The translations under genes were made by a program, and so were the position numbers. 64,000 bases of DNA. Source: Alphaproteobacteria bacterium. GTDB lineage: Bacteria; Pseudomonadota; Alphaproteobacteria; CALKHQ01. This document shows positions 41,281 through 50,769 of this stretch, piece after piece (position 1 is the stretch's first letter; each line of letters starts with the position of its first letter). The notes below the pieces were generated by a model that saw only the letters and a list, made by a program, of their open reading frames with translations, was not told where the DNA came from and made no database searches. The stretch is from contig JAWKYB010000003.1 in assembly GCA_041396705.1 (NCBI GenBank), positions 62,001 to 126,000 of the forward strand, given 5' to 3'.

Positions 41281-42756
41281 ATGGCCGCCCGCATCGTACC
41301 CGTTCCCCCGTTCGACCTCGTGGTTTTCGGCGGCACCGGCGACCTCGCCCGGCGCAAGCTGCTGCCCGGCCTGTACCATCGCCAGCGCGCCGGCCAGATG
41401 CCGCTCGACTCGCTCGTTCTTGCTCTGGGCCGGACGGAGCTCGGCGACGACGAGTATCGCGCCCAGGCGCGGGCCGCGCTTGAGGCGCATGTGGGCTGGG
41501 AGGAGCTGGACGCCGACGCGGTGGAGCGCTTTCTCGGCTGCCTCAGCTATCGCCGCATCGATGCCGGCTCGGACGAGGGCTGGGCGGAACTGGCGGCGGC
41601 GCTGGCGCCGCGGGGCGACCGGGTGCGGGCCTTCTACCTCGCCGTCGATCCGCGCTTCTTCAGCCCGATCTGCGAGCGCATCGCCGCCTATGGGCTGCAC
41701 AGCGCGGGCGCGCGCCTGGTGGTGGAAAAGCCCCTCGGGCACGACCTGGCCAGCGCCCGCGCGCTGAACCGCCAGCTGGCGGCGGTTTTCGACGAAAGCG
41801 ACCTCTACCGGATCGACCATTATCTGGGGAAGGAGGCGGTGCAGAACCTGATGGCCCTGCGCTTCGCCAACGCCCTGTTCGAGCCGGTGTGGAACGCGCG
41901 GCACGTCGACCACGTCCAGATCACCGTCGCCGAACGGGTGGGCGTGGAGGGGCGGGGGGCCTATTACGACCGCTCCGGCGCAATGCGCGACATGGTGCAG
42001 AACCACCTGCTGCAGCTGCTGTGCCTGACGGCGATGGAGCCGCCGTTCCGCTTCGAGCCCGATGCGGTGCGCGACGAGAAGCTGAAGGTGCTGCGGGCGC
42101 TGGAGCCGATCGATGCCTCCAACGTCGACCGGAGGGCGGTGCGCGGCCAGTACCGCGCGCGCGACGGCATGTCCGGCTATGGCGAGGACGTGGGCGACGC
42201 CGGCTCGACCACCGAGAGCTTCGTGGCGCTGAAGGCGGGCATCGCCAACTGGCGCTGGTCGGGCACCCCGTTCTACCTGCGCACCGGCAAGCGGCTGCAG
42301 GCGCGGCTGTCGGAGATCGCGGTCGTGTTCAAGGAGGCGCCGCATTCGATCTTCCCGCCGCAGGCCGGCGCCGCGCGCAGCAACGCGCTGGTCATCCGGC
42401 TGCAGCCCGACGAGGCCATCACCCTGCGGCTGACCATCAAGGACCCGGGGCCCGGCGGCATGCGGCTGATCGAGGTGCCGCTCAACATGACCTTCGCGAG
42501 CTCGCTCGGCGTTTCCGGCCATCAGCTGCCGGATGCCTACGAGCGGCTGGTCATGGACGTGATCCGCGGCGACCAGACGCTGTTCATGCGATCGGACGAG
42601 GTGGAGGCGGCCTGGTCCTGGGTCGACCCGATCATCGAGGCGTGGGCGCAGGCGGGCACGCGGCCGCAGGCCTATACCGCCGGCGGAACCGGGCCGGAGG
42701 ACGCGCTGATGCTGATCCACCGCGACGGCCGGCGCTGGCGCGAGATCGAGGCCTGA
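41281..42756 (+). CDS. zwf: Glucose-6-phosphate 1-dehydrogenase
   Basis: Product of 491 residues, a normal length. NADP-binding F-G-G-T-G-D-L-A-R-R-K at 16-26, V-E-K-P-L-G-H-D-L near 147, the active-site R-I-D-H-Y-L-G-K-E near 179, and F-Y-L-R-T-G-K-R-L near 332. It oxidises glucose 6-phosphate to 6-phosphogluconolactone, feeding the Entner-Doudoroff or pentose phosphate route. The usual partners pgl and edd are absent; pgi follows 32 bases downstream on the same strand, so the two enzymes competing for or recycling glucose 6-phosphate are co-expressed. Confidence 0.97.
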   Translation: MAARIVPVPPFDLVVFGGTGDLARRKLLPGLYHRQRAGQMPLDSLVLALGRTELGDDEYRAQARAALEAHVGWEELDADAVERFLGCLSYRRIDAGSDEGWAELAAALAPRGDRVRAFYLAVDPRFFSPICERIAAYGLHSAGARLVVEKPLGHDLASARALNRQLAAVFDESDLYRIDHYLGKEAVQNLMALRFANALFEPVWNARHVDHVQITVAERVGVEGRGAYYDRSGAMRDMVQNHLLQLLCLTAMEPPFRFEPDAVRDEKLKVLRALEPIDASNVDRRAVRGQYRARDGMSGYGEDVGDAGSTTESFVALKAGIANWRWSGTPFYLRTGKRLQARLSEIAVVFKEAPHSIFPPQAGAARSNALVIRLQPDEAITLRLTIKDPGPGGMRLIEVPLNMTFASSLGVSGHQLPDAYERLVMDVIRGDQTLFMRSDEVEAAWSWVDPIIEAWAQAGTRPQAYTAGGTGPEDALMLIHRDGRRWREIEA

Positions 42757-42788
42757 GCGGCCGCGCAACCACCGCAAGGGAGGCGACC

Positions 42789-44416
42789 ATGACGCTGGAT
42801 CGGGCCTGGGCGGATGTTCACGCGGCGGCGCAGCGGTTGCGCGCGACCACGCTGCGCGCGCTGTTCGCGGCCGATGCGCGCCGCTTCGAGACGTTCAGCC
42901 GGCAGCTCGACGACATGACGGTCGATTTCTCGAAGAGAAGATCGACACCGGCGCCCTCGATGCCCTGTTCGCCCTGGCGCGCGCCGCCGACGTCGAGGGC
43001 CGCCGCGACGCCATGCTGGCCGGTGCGCCGATCAACCTGACAGAGGGCAGGGCGGTGCTGCACACCGCACTGCGCGCGCCGGCCGCCTCGGCCGTGGCGG
43101 TCGACGGGCGCCCGGTGGCGGGCGAGATCCACGCGGTGCTCGACCGCTTCTGCGCCTTCGCCGAGGCGGTGCGCAGCGGCGCCTATGCGCCACCGGGCGG
43201 CGGGCGTTTCACCGATGTGGTCAATATCGGGATCGGCGGATCCGATCTCGGCCCGGCGATGGCGACGCGTGCGCTGGCCCCGTTCGCCGACGGTCCGCGG
43301 CTGCACTTCGTCGCCAACGTGGACGGTGCCGACCTGACCGACACGCTGGCCGGGCTCGACCCCGCCACGACGCTCTTCATCGTCGCCTCGAAGACTTTCA
43401 CCACGCTGGAGACCATGGCCAACGCCCGCTCGGCGCGGGCCTGGCTGGCGGCGGGCCTGCCGCCGGCAGCGGTCGGCGCCCACCTGGCCGCCGTCTCGAC
43501 AAATCTCGATGCGACCGCCGCATTCGGTATCGACCCGGCGCGGGTGTTCGGCTTCTGGGACTGGGTCGGCGGCCGCTATTCGGTCTGGTCTGCGATCGGC
43601 CTGCCGCTGGCGATCGCCGTCGGTGCGGCCAACTTCCGCGCTTTCCTGGCCGGGGCGCAGGCGATGGATGCGCATTTCGCCGCGGCGCCGCTCGACAGGA
43701 ACCTGCCGGTGCTGCTGGCGCTGGTCGGCCTGTGGCGGCGCAATGCCATGGGATGGCCGACCGTCGCGCTGATTCCCTACGACCAGCGCCTGGCCCGTTT
43801 CCCGGCCTATGTGCAGCAGCTGGACATGGAGTCCAACGGCAAGCGGGTCACCCGCCAGGGCACGCCGGTTGCCACCGCGACCGGGCCGGTGATCTGGGGC
43901 GAGCCGGGCACCAACGCCCAGCACAGCTTCTTCCAGCTGATCCACCAGGGCAGCGACGTGATCCCGGTCGACTTCATCGTCGCCGCGCAGCCGAACGAGC
44001 GGCTGGGCGACCACCACGCCATGCTGCTGGCCAACTGCCTGGCCCAGGCGGAGGCGCTGGCGTTCGGCAAGACCGAGGCCGAGGTGCGTGCCGAGATGGC
44101 CGCGGCCGGCGCCGCACCCGCGCGCATCGACGCGCTTGCCGCGCACCGCACCTTCCCCGGCGACCGGCCGTCGACCACCGTGCTCCACCGCCGGCTCGAC
44201 CCGTTCGCGCTCGGCCGGCTGATCGCGCTTTACGAGCACAAGGTGTTCGTGCAGGGCGCGATCTGGGACGTGAATTCGTTCGACCAGTGGGGCGTGGAGC
44301 TGGGCAAGCAGCTGGCCGGCGCACTGCTGCCGATGGTCAAGGGCGAGGCGGCGGACACGGGCAAGGATGGCTCGACCCGCGGGCTGCTGGCCCGCATCCG
44401 CGCGCTCAGTGACTGA
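42789..44416 (+). pseudogene. pgi: Glucose-6-phosphate isomerase with one frameshift
   Basis: The ATG at 42789 follows AAGGGAGG. The first about 49 codons read in one frame up to D-F-S-K near 42934. There one G seems to be missing: restoring it gives S-K-E-K-I-D-T-G-A-L-D-A-L and continues into the intact remainder, which includes N-L-T-E-G-R-A-V-L-H-T-A-L-R, V-V-N-I-G-I-G-G-S-D-L-G-P, F-W-D-W-V-G-G-R-Y-S and N-S-F-D-Q-W-G-V-E-L-G-K. Repaired length is about 542 residues, normal for Pgi. The body of the gene is perfectly conserved, so a sequencing or assembly error or a very recent mutation is likely. It overlaps the efflux-pump gene tail to tail by 11 bases. Confidence 0.9.
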
Positions 44417-45641
44417 CCTGGTGCGCCTGGAACAGCTTGCCCCGTTCGGTCAGCAGCACCGAGATCAGCGTCAGCACGCTGAGCACCGTGAAGCCGATCA
44501 TCAGCGGGCGGATGCCGCCGTCGAACGACTGGCTGACCACGGCACCGAGCACCGCGCCGGCGATGGTCGTGTAGAAGCCGATGAACGATGAGCCGATGCC
44601 GGCCATGTGGCCGAGCGGCTCCATCGCCAGCGAATTGAAGTTGGGCATCACCAGGCCGAAGCAGTAGAACAGCACCACCAGGAACCCGATGAACACGGCC
44701 AGCGGCGGGTGGTCCGGAAAGCCGATCGCGGCGAACACCGCGCAGGCGACCACCAGCGCCACGCTGGCGGCGTGCGAGATCCGCCGCATGCCGACCCGCT
44801 CGACGAAGCGGACGTTGGTGATGCTGGCCAGGATCATGGTCGCGGCGATCGAGCCGAACACCAGCGGGAAGTCGCTGCCCAGCGCATAGGCGTCGACGAA
44901 CACCTGCTCGGCGCTGCTGATATAGGCGATCAGGCAGCCGAAGATGAAGCCGGTGGCGACGGTGTAGCCCAGGGTCTGGCGGTCCGCGACCAGCAGCTTC
45001 ACCGCGCTGGCCAGGGCCACCCACGACAGCGGCCGCCGATTCTCCGGCGCCAGCGTCTCCGGCAGCCGCAGCCAGGTCCAGCCGACCAGCACCACGGCGC
45101 CGATCAGCAGCGAGAGGAAAACCCAGCGCCAGTCGCCGACCGTCAGGATCGCGCTGCCCAGCGACGGCGCCACGATCGGCACGATCATGAACACCATCAT
45201 GACGAACGACATCACCCGCGACATGCCGCGGCCGACGAACAGGTCGCGGGTGATGGCGACACCGATCACCCGCGCCGAAGCCGAGCCGAATCCTTGCAGG
45301 CCGCGCGCCAGCAGCATCACCGCATAGCCCGGCGCCAGCACCGCGGCGACGGTGCCGAGGATGAACAGGCCCATGCCGAAGTACAGCACCGGCTTGCGCC
45401 CGAAGCGGTCGGACAGCGGCCCGTAGAGCGGCTGGCCGAGCGCGAAGCCGATCATGTAGGCGACGATCACATATTGCTGGGCGTTCGGGTCGGTCAGCGC
45501 ATACCAGGCACCGATCTCCGGCAGCGCCACCAGCATGATGTCGATGGACAGCGCCGTCATCGCCATCATCAGCGCGACGAGGGCAACAAACTCCGTGAAG
45601 CGGGGGGCGGCCCGCTGGGCAATTGCGACCGGTTCGTGCAT
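44406..45641 (-). CDS. Bcr/CflA-type multidrug efflux MFS transporter
   Basis: Product of 411 residues with twelve predicted membrane helices. Motif A-like loop P-L-S-D-R-F-G-R-K-P near residue 78, A-L-S-I-D-I-M-L-V-A-L-P near 33 and R-G-L-Q-G-F-G-S-A near 112 fit the 12-helix drug-proton antiporters of the Bcr/CflA type. It would export toxic compounds across the inner membrane; the substrate is unknown. The start at 45641 (M-H-E-P-V) gives an N-terminus of normal length. It is divergent from the sugar-binding-protein gene at 45822. Confidence 0.87.
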   Translation of the reverse strand: MHEPVAIAQRAAPRFTEFVALVALMMAMTALSIDIMLVALPEIGAWYALTDPNAQQYVIVAYMIGFALGQPLYGPLSDRFGRKPVLYFGMGLFILGTVAAVLAPGYAVMLLARGLQGFGSASARVIGVAITRDLFVGRGMSRVMSFVMMVFMIVPIVAPSLGSAILTVGDWRWVFLSLLIGAVVLVGWTWLRLPETLAPENRRPLSWVALASAVKLLVADRQTLGYTVATGFIFGCLIAYISSAEQVFVDAYALGSDFPLVFGSIAATMILASITNVRFVERVGMRRISHAASVALVVACAVFAAIGFPDHPPLAVFIGFLVVLFYCFGLVMPNFNSLAMEPLGHMAGIGSSFIGFYTTIAGAVLGAVVSQSFDGGIRPLMIGFTVLSVLTLISVLLTERGKLFQAHQVSH

Positions 45642-45821
45642 GGCACGCACAGTTTCACGACCGTGTCCGGCGGGCAAGCGCGGGCAGAGCGGCGGTGTGC
45701 AACGCAGCATTGCGCATCGCGCATGGCAGGTCGGCGATTGACGCGGGGCAGAACTGTGCGGATGAATGGCGCCGGCCGCGCTGACGGCCGCTGCACGCCA
45801 AAGGACGGGGGAGAGACCGCA

Positions 45822-46751
45822 ATGCGCAACACGTTGGCCGCAACGACGGCTGCCATGGCCCTGCTGATCGCCGCAGGCGGCCCCGCCGCCGCGGCCGGCG
45901 AGCGAATCGCGGTCGTGACCCCCTATCTCTCGGCAGTGGCGACGGCGGAGATGGTGGAGACCTTTTCGGCGGAGGCCGAGGCGCGCGGCTGGCAGATCGA
46001 CCTGGTCGACACCGCCGGCGACCTCGCAGCGATGGCCAGCCGGATCGAGGACGTCACTGCCTCCGGCGTCGACGCCATCGTGGTGGTGTCGATCGATCCG
46101 GCCCAGATGCAGGACCAGATCGACGCCGCCGCCGCCGCGGGCATCCCGGTGGTCGCCATCGACGGGGCGGCCAATCCCGCAGTCGCGCTGAACGTCACCT
46201 CCGACAACTACGTGCTCGGCCAGACGATGACGGCCTACCTGTTCGACGCCATCGGCGGCGCGGGCCAGATCGTCCGGTTCTTCCACTCGGCGCATCCAGG
46301 CGTGCGCCAGCGCGAGATCGCACTGGACGACGCGCTGGCGGCCAACCCCGACGTGACCGAGGTCGCCAGCCACTACGTCCAGGTGCCCGGTCAGATCGAC
46401 GACAGCCGCAATGCGATGGATTCGATCCTGCTGGCACATCCGGGCGAGGGCGACATCGACGCGGTGTGGGCCGCCTGGGACGAGCCCGGCATCGGCGCCC
46501 AGCTCGCCATCGAGGCAGCCGGGCGCTCCGGCATCGTCATCGCCGGGATCGACGGCAACCCGCAGGCAATCGAGCTGATCAAGGCCTGCTCCCCGTTCAT
46601 CGCCACCGTGCGCCAGGGCTTCGGCGACATGGCGCGGATCGCCGCCGAGCAGTTGGAGGCCGTGTTCGGCGGTGCGGCGGTGGAGGCCGGCGAGATGTAT
46701 GCGCCGGTGGAACTGATCACGCGAGACAGCCTCGGTGTCTCCTGCGGGTGA
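45822..46751 (+). CDS. Sugar-type ABC transporter substrate-binding protein
   Basis: Product of 309 residues with a signal peptide ending near residue 25 (A-A-A-A-G). The two-domain periplasmic-binding fold of the RbsB type is shown by A-S-G-V-D-A-I-V-V-V-S near 80, G-I-P-V-V-A-I-D-G near 106 and I-A-G-I-D-G-N-P-Q-A-I near 238. GGGGGAGAG lies upstream of the ATG. The next gene, an ATPase, starts inside its last 17 bases. A sugar or polyol is the likely ligand, since an FGGY kinase gene ends the operon. Confidence 0.87.
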   Translation: MRNTLAATTAAMALLIAAGGPAAAAGERIAVVTPYLSAVATAEMVETFSAEAEARGWQIDLVDTAGDLAAMASRIEDVTASGVDAIVVVSIDPAQMQDQIDAAAAAGIPVVAIDGAANPAVALNVTSDNYVLGQTMTAYLFDAIGGAGQIVRFFHSAHPGVRQREIALDDALAANPDVTEVASHYVQVPGQIDDSRNAMDSILLAHPGEGDIDAVWAAWDEPGIGAQLAIEAAGRSGIVIAGIDGNPQAIELIKACSPFIATVRQGFGDMARIAAEQLEAVFGGAAVEAGEMYAPVELITRDSLGVSCG

Positions 46752-48246
46752 GCCCCTGCTGGCGCTGGCGGGCATCGGCCACAGCTTCGGCCGCACCCGG
46801 GCGCTCGATGCCGTCGATTTCACCGTCCGGGCCGGCGAGGTGCACGGGCTGATCGGCCACAATGGCGCCGGGAAATCCACGCTTATCAAAGTGATGGCGG
46901 GTGTTCTTCACCCGGATTCCGGCACTGTGACGGTGGCGGGCCGGCGCATCGCCACGGGCGTTCCGGCGGCGAGCCATGCGGCCGGCCTGCGCTTCATCCA
47001 CCAGAATGCGCCGCTGGTGCCGATCTTCGATGCGGTCGAGAACTGCTTCCTGGGGCGGCGCTATCCGCGCCGACGCGGCATGATCGACCGGCAGGCGATG
47101 CGCGCCGAGGTCGCCGCGATCGCGGCGCGGCTGGCGCCCGAGCTGCCGCTGGATGTACCGGCGGCCAGGCTCTCGGCCGGCATGCGCCAGTTGGTCCTGA
47201 TCGTGCGGGCGATGGCCGATCGCGGCCGGGTGCTGGTGCTGGACGAGCCGACCGCGGCCCTGTCGGCGGCGGAGACCGACAGGCTGCTGCGCGCGCTCTG
47301 CGACCTGCGTGCCGAGGGCATCGGGATGGTTTTCGTCAGCCATCGCCTCGACGAGGTCTTGGCGGTGTGCGACCGGGTGACCAGCCTGCATGACGGCCGG
47401 CGCGGCGGTTCCTGCGCGACCGGCGAGGCCACCGTTGCCGACCTGGTGCGGCTGATGGGCTTCGAGGCTCCGGCCGACCGGCAACGCCATGGCGCCGGCG
47501 GCGACCGAACGCCGGTGCTGCGGCTGGCCGGCATGCGGCTGGTCCCCGGCGGCCCGTCGTTCGACCTCGACGTTGGCGGCGGCGAGGTGGTCGCGCTCTA
47601 CGGCCGCAACGGCGCCGGCCGGTCGCGCCTGCTGCGCGCGATCTGGGGCGAAGGGGCGGTTTCCGGCGCCATGCAGCTGGACGGAAGCGACTTCCGGCCG
47701 CGCGGCCCGCGCCAGGCCATCGCCCGCGGTGTCGCCTATGTGCCCGACGACCGGCGGCGCAACGGGCTGCTGGCCGACCGGCCGCTGGTCGAGAACCTGA
47801 CCCTGCCGCGGCTCGCGCGCTTCCGCGCGCATGCAGGCCTGCCGGTCCCCGATCGCCGGCGGGAAGCGGCCGCATTCGCCGACGCAGCCAGCCGCCTGCG
47901 CCTGGTCTTCGGCAGCCCGCGCCAGCCGGCCGCCACCCTCTCCGGCGGCAACCAGCAGAAGCTGATGTTCGGGCGCTGGCTGCAGGAGCGCCCGCGCCTG
48001 CTGCTGCTCGACGAGCCGAGCGAGGGCGTCGACATTGCCGCCAAGGCGGAGATCCACCGCCTGGTCCGTGACATGGCGGCGCAGGGCTGCGCTGTGCTGC
48101 TCGCAACCTCGGACCGCGACGAGGCGCTCGCCCTCGGCGACCGGATCGCGGTCATGCGCGGCGGCGCTCTGGCTGCGGTCGTCGACGGCTCGGCGGCCGA
48201 CGGCCACGCGCTCGACGTCGCCGCGCAGGCCGCGGAAGCGGCATGA
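46735..48246 (+). CDS. Sugar ABC transporter ATPase (RbsA/XylG type, two domains)
   Basis: Product of 503 residues from a GTG at 46735. First domain: Walker A G-H-N-G-A-G-K-S-T near residue 42, V-L-V-L-D-E-P-T. Second domain: G-R-N-G-A-G-R-S-R (Lys replaced by Arg), signature L-S-G-G-N-Q-Q-K and L-L-L-D-E-P-S-E-G-V-D. In the first domain the signature is weak (L-S-A-G-M-R-Q). The double-domain form is typical of ribose/xylose importers. It overlaps genes on both sides, so translation is coupled. Confidence 0.9.
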   Translation: MSPAGEPLLALAGIGHSFGRTRALDAVDFTVRAGEVHGLIGHNGAGKSTLIKVMAGVLHPDSGTVTVAGRRIATGVPAASHAAGLRFIHQNAPLVPIFDAVENCFLGRRYPRRRGMIDRQAMRAEVAAIAARLAPELPLDVPAARLSAGMRQLVLIVRAMADRGRVLVLDEPTAALSAAETDRLLRALCDLRAEGIGMVFVSHRLDEVLAVCDRVTSLHDGRRGGSCATGEATVADLVRLMGFEAPADRQRHGAGGDRTPVLRLAGMRLVPGGPSFDLDVGGGEVVALYGRNGAGRSRLLRAIWGEGAVSGAMQLDGSDFRPRGPRQAIARGVAYVPDDRRRNGLLADRPLVENLTLPRLARFRAHAGLPVPDRRREAAAFADAASRLRLVFGSPRQPAATLSGGNQQKLMFGRWLQERPRLLLLDEPSEGVDIAAKAEIHRLVRDMAAQGCAVLLATSDRDEALALGDRIAVMRGGALAAVVDGSAADGHALDVAAQAAEAA

Positions 48247-49175
48247 GCCTGGCCGCGCTGCAGCGCTGGGGCACGGCGGTCGCTTTCGTCCTGCTTTGCG
48301 CCGGTTTTGCCGCGGCGGCGCCGGACGCCTTTGCCAGCTGGGCCAACCTCGCCAACCTGCTGCAGCAGGTGGCGACGCTCGCCATCGTCGCCGCCGCGGC
48401 GACGCTGGTCATGGTGATCGGCGAGTTCGACCTGTCCATCGGCTTCATCGCCTCGCTGTCCGCGGTGCTGTGCGTCGCGCTGTTCGGCGAGCAGCTCGGC
48501 GTCGTGCCGGCGCTGGCGGCGGGGATGGTCGCCGCGCTGGCCGGCGGCGCGATCAACGGCGTGCTGGTCGCGGCCTTCGCGGTGCCGTCCTTCGTCGCCA
48601 CCCTGGCCAACGGCACCATCCTCGGCGGCATCGCCTACTGGGCCTCCGGCGGCGCCAGCCTGTTCCAGGGCGTGCCCGACGGCTTCAAGGCGCTGGCGCG
48701 CGGCGATGTCGCCGGCATCCCCACCCTGGCCTGGTGGATGGCCGCGGTGCTGCTGGCCGTCGCCTTCCTGTTGGCGCGGACCGAGTTCGGGCGCCGCCTG
48801 CACGCGATCGGCAGCAACCGCGAGGCGGCCCGGCTCGCCGGCCTGCCGATCGTGCAGGACCGCATCCTCGCCTTCGTCCTGTCCGGCGGGCTGGCCGGGC
48901 TGGCCGGGCTGCTGTTGGCCGCACGGCTGGGCAGCGTGCAGCACACCATGGGCGACCCGCTGCTGCTGCCGGCCTATGCCGCCGTGTTCCTCGGCACCAC
49001 CGCGTCGCCGACCGGGACCCCGACCGTCGCCGGCACATTCCTCGGCGTCGCCATCGCCGGCGTGCTCGCCAACGGGCTGACCATCGTCGGCGTGGAGCCG
49101 TTCGTGCAGAAGATGCTGACCGGGGCGATCATCATCGCGGCGGTGCTGGTGCGCCGGCTGGGGCGGCCGTCGTGA
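48243..49175 (+). CDS. Sugar ABC transporter permease (RbsC type)
   Basis: Product of 310 residues with about eight to ten membrane segments. I-G-E-F-D-L-S-I-G-F-I-A-S-L near residue 59 and G-R-R-L-H-A-I-G-S-N-R-E-A-A-R-L-A-G-L near 180-198 are the characteristic RbsC-type loops (the latter contacts the ATPase). The ATG overlaps the ATPase stop by four bases, and the kinase gene begins at its own stop (GTGA). It forms the homodimeric channel of the importer. Confidence 0.9.
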   Translation: MSLAALQRWGTAVAFVLLCAGFAAAAPDAFASWANLANLLQQVATLAIVAAAATLVMVIGEFDLSIGFIASLSAVLCVALFGEQLGVVPALAAGMVAALAGGAINGVLVAAFAVPSFVATLANGTILGGIAYWASGGASLFQGVPDGFKALARGDVAGIPTLAWWMAAVLLAVAFLLARTEFGRRLHAIGSNREAARLAGLPIVQDRILAFVLSGGLAGLAGLLLAARLGSVQHTMGDPLLLPAYAAVFLGTTASPTGTPTVAGTFLGVAIAGVLANGLTIVGVEPFVQKMLTGAIIIAAVLVRRLGRPS

Positions 49176-50623
49176 GCGGCAGCGGCGGTCCCGTGCTGGT
49201 GCTCGACGCCGGCACCTCGGCGCTGAAGGCGGCGCTGGTCGACGCCGAGGGCCGTATCGCGGCCGCCGCGGAGGCGGGCTATGGCGCCGAGCCGGCGCCC
49301 TATCGGCAGCGGCCGGAGGCCTGGTGGCAGGCGGCCTGCACGGCAGTGGCCGGCCTCGGGCCGGTCGCGCCGCGGGCAATTGCGTTGACCGGGACCATGG
49401 AGAATCTCGTGCCGGTGTCGGCGCAGGGCAGGGCGGTCGCCGACGCCATCCTCTATGCCGATTCCTGCGGCGAGGCCTGGCTGGCGCGGCATGGGCCCGC
49501 CCTGGCCGCCGCCGATGCCGCAACCGTCCTCGGCAATGCGCCGGAGCCGCTGATGTCGGCCTTCAAGGCGCTGTGGCTGGCCGAGGATGCGCCCGACGTG
49601 CTGGCCGCAGCGCGCTGGCTGCTGCTGTCGCCGAAGGACTTCCTCATCCTGCGCATGACCGGGCGCGCCGTGTCGGACCCGACCACGGCCACCACCAGCG
49701 GCTTGATGGCACTGGCAACCCGGCGCTGGAGCGCACCGCTGCTCGACCTGCTCGGGATCGAGGCGCAGCGGCTGCCCGCGCTCGTGGCGGCGGATACCGT
49801 GGTGGGGACGCTGGGCGCGGCGGCGGCGCGTTCGCTCGGCCTCGCCGAAGGCCTGCCGGTCCATGCGGGCTGCGGCGATGCCGGCGCCGCCACGGTCGGC
49901 TCCGGCTGTGTCGCGCCGGGGGATGTCAGCGTCCATCTCGGCACCACCGGTTGGGTCGCACGGGTCGTGTCCGACGACACGCTGGGCCGGCCGCGGCCCT
50001 GCTACCGCCTGGCGCATCCGCGGCCCGGGCTGGTGATCGAGGTGCTGCCGCTGCTGTCGGCCGGCGGTGCTGCAGCCTGGGCCCGGCGCGTGTTCGGCCT
50101 TGAGCCGGCGGCGGCGGAGCAGGCGGCGCGCGAGGCGGACCGCGATGCCCCGGACATCCTGTTCCTGCCCTACCTCAACGGCGAGCGTTCGCCATTCCTC
50201 GACCTCGACGTGCGCGGCGCGTTCCTCGGCCTGGACGCGGCGCACGGGCCGGGCGCGCTCTACCGCGCCGTGCTCGAAGGTGTGGCGCTGGCGCTGCGCG
50301 CCAGTCTGCGTGCGCTGTGCGGCGACTCGGTTCCGTCCCGCGTCGGCCTGTGCGGCGGCGGTGCGCGCAGCGCGTTGTGGGCGGCGCTGATTGCCGACTG
50401 CCTCGATACGCCGGTGCATGTCGCGGCGGAACCGGAGACCGTAACGGCGGTCGGCGCCGCCGTCGCCTGCGGCCTGGTCCGGGCCGCCGACATTGGCGCG
50501 GGGCCGCCGGTGCGGCCGCGGCCCGACCGGCAGGCGCGGACGGCGCGGCTCGCGCGTCTCTACGACGAGGCAACTGCGTTCGCCCGGGCCTCGGCCGGCC
50601 TGTTGCGCGGCAACGGCGCCTGA
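49172..50623 (+). CDS. FGGY-family carbohydrate kinase (xylulokinase-like)
   Basis: Product of 483 residues from a GTG at 49172 overlapping the permease stop. The ATP-sugar kinase fold is shown by V-L-D-A-G-T-S-A-L-K near residue 10, G-C-G-D-A-G-A-A near 230 (catalytic Asp), H-L-G-T-T-G-W near 252 and C-G-G-G-A-R-S-A-L-W near 391. It phosphorylates a ketose or polyol after import by the ABC system encoded upstream. The exact sugar is not recognisable; the gene is shorter in its N-terminal lobe than E. coli xylulokinase by few residues only. Confidence 0.87.
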   Translation: MSGSGGPVLVLDAGTSALKAALVDAEGRIAAAAEAGYGAEPAPYRQRPEAWWQAACTAVAGLGPVAPRAIALTGTMENLVPVSAQGRAVADAILYADSCGEAWLARHGPALAAADAATVLGNAPEPLMSAFKALWLAEDAPDVLAAARWLLLSPKDFLILRMTGRAVSDPTTATTSGLMALATRRWSAPLLDLLGIEAQRLPALVAADTVVGTLGAAAARSLGLAEGLPVHAGCGDAGAATVGSGCVAPGDVSVHLGTTGWVARVVSDDTLGRPRPCYRLAHPRPGLVIEVLPLLSAGGAAAWARRVFGLEPAAAEQAAREADRDAPDILFLPYLNGERSPFLDLDVRGAFLGLDAAHGPGALYRAVLEGVALALRASLRALCGDSVPSRVGLCGGGARSALWAALIADCLDTPVHVAAEPETVTAVGAAVACGLVRAADIGAGPPVRPRPDRQARTARLARLYDEATAFARASAGLLRGNGA

Positions 50624-50671
50624 CGGCACGACGGATGCCGGTTACGCCGAAAGGCGCGGATTCGCTGAAAT

Positions 50672-50683
50672 GTTATCGATAAC
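50672..50683 (+). promoter_or_regulatory. LacI-type operator GTTATCGATAAC
   Basis: A perfect 12-base palindrome with a central CG, flanked by T and G, lies 87 bases upstream of the TRAP binding-protein start. Central-CG palindromes of this kind are typical LacI-family operators; E. coli GntR/IdnR sites are similar. No LacI-family gene is in the window. Confidence 0.55.
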
Positions 50684-50769
50684 GCGGTTCACGCTGGCCA
50701 ACCGCCGAGCGATGCCGCTATGGTCGGCACACAAGCAAGAAATCATCGCATGATCGGGAGGAACGACCG

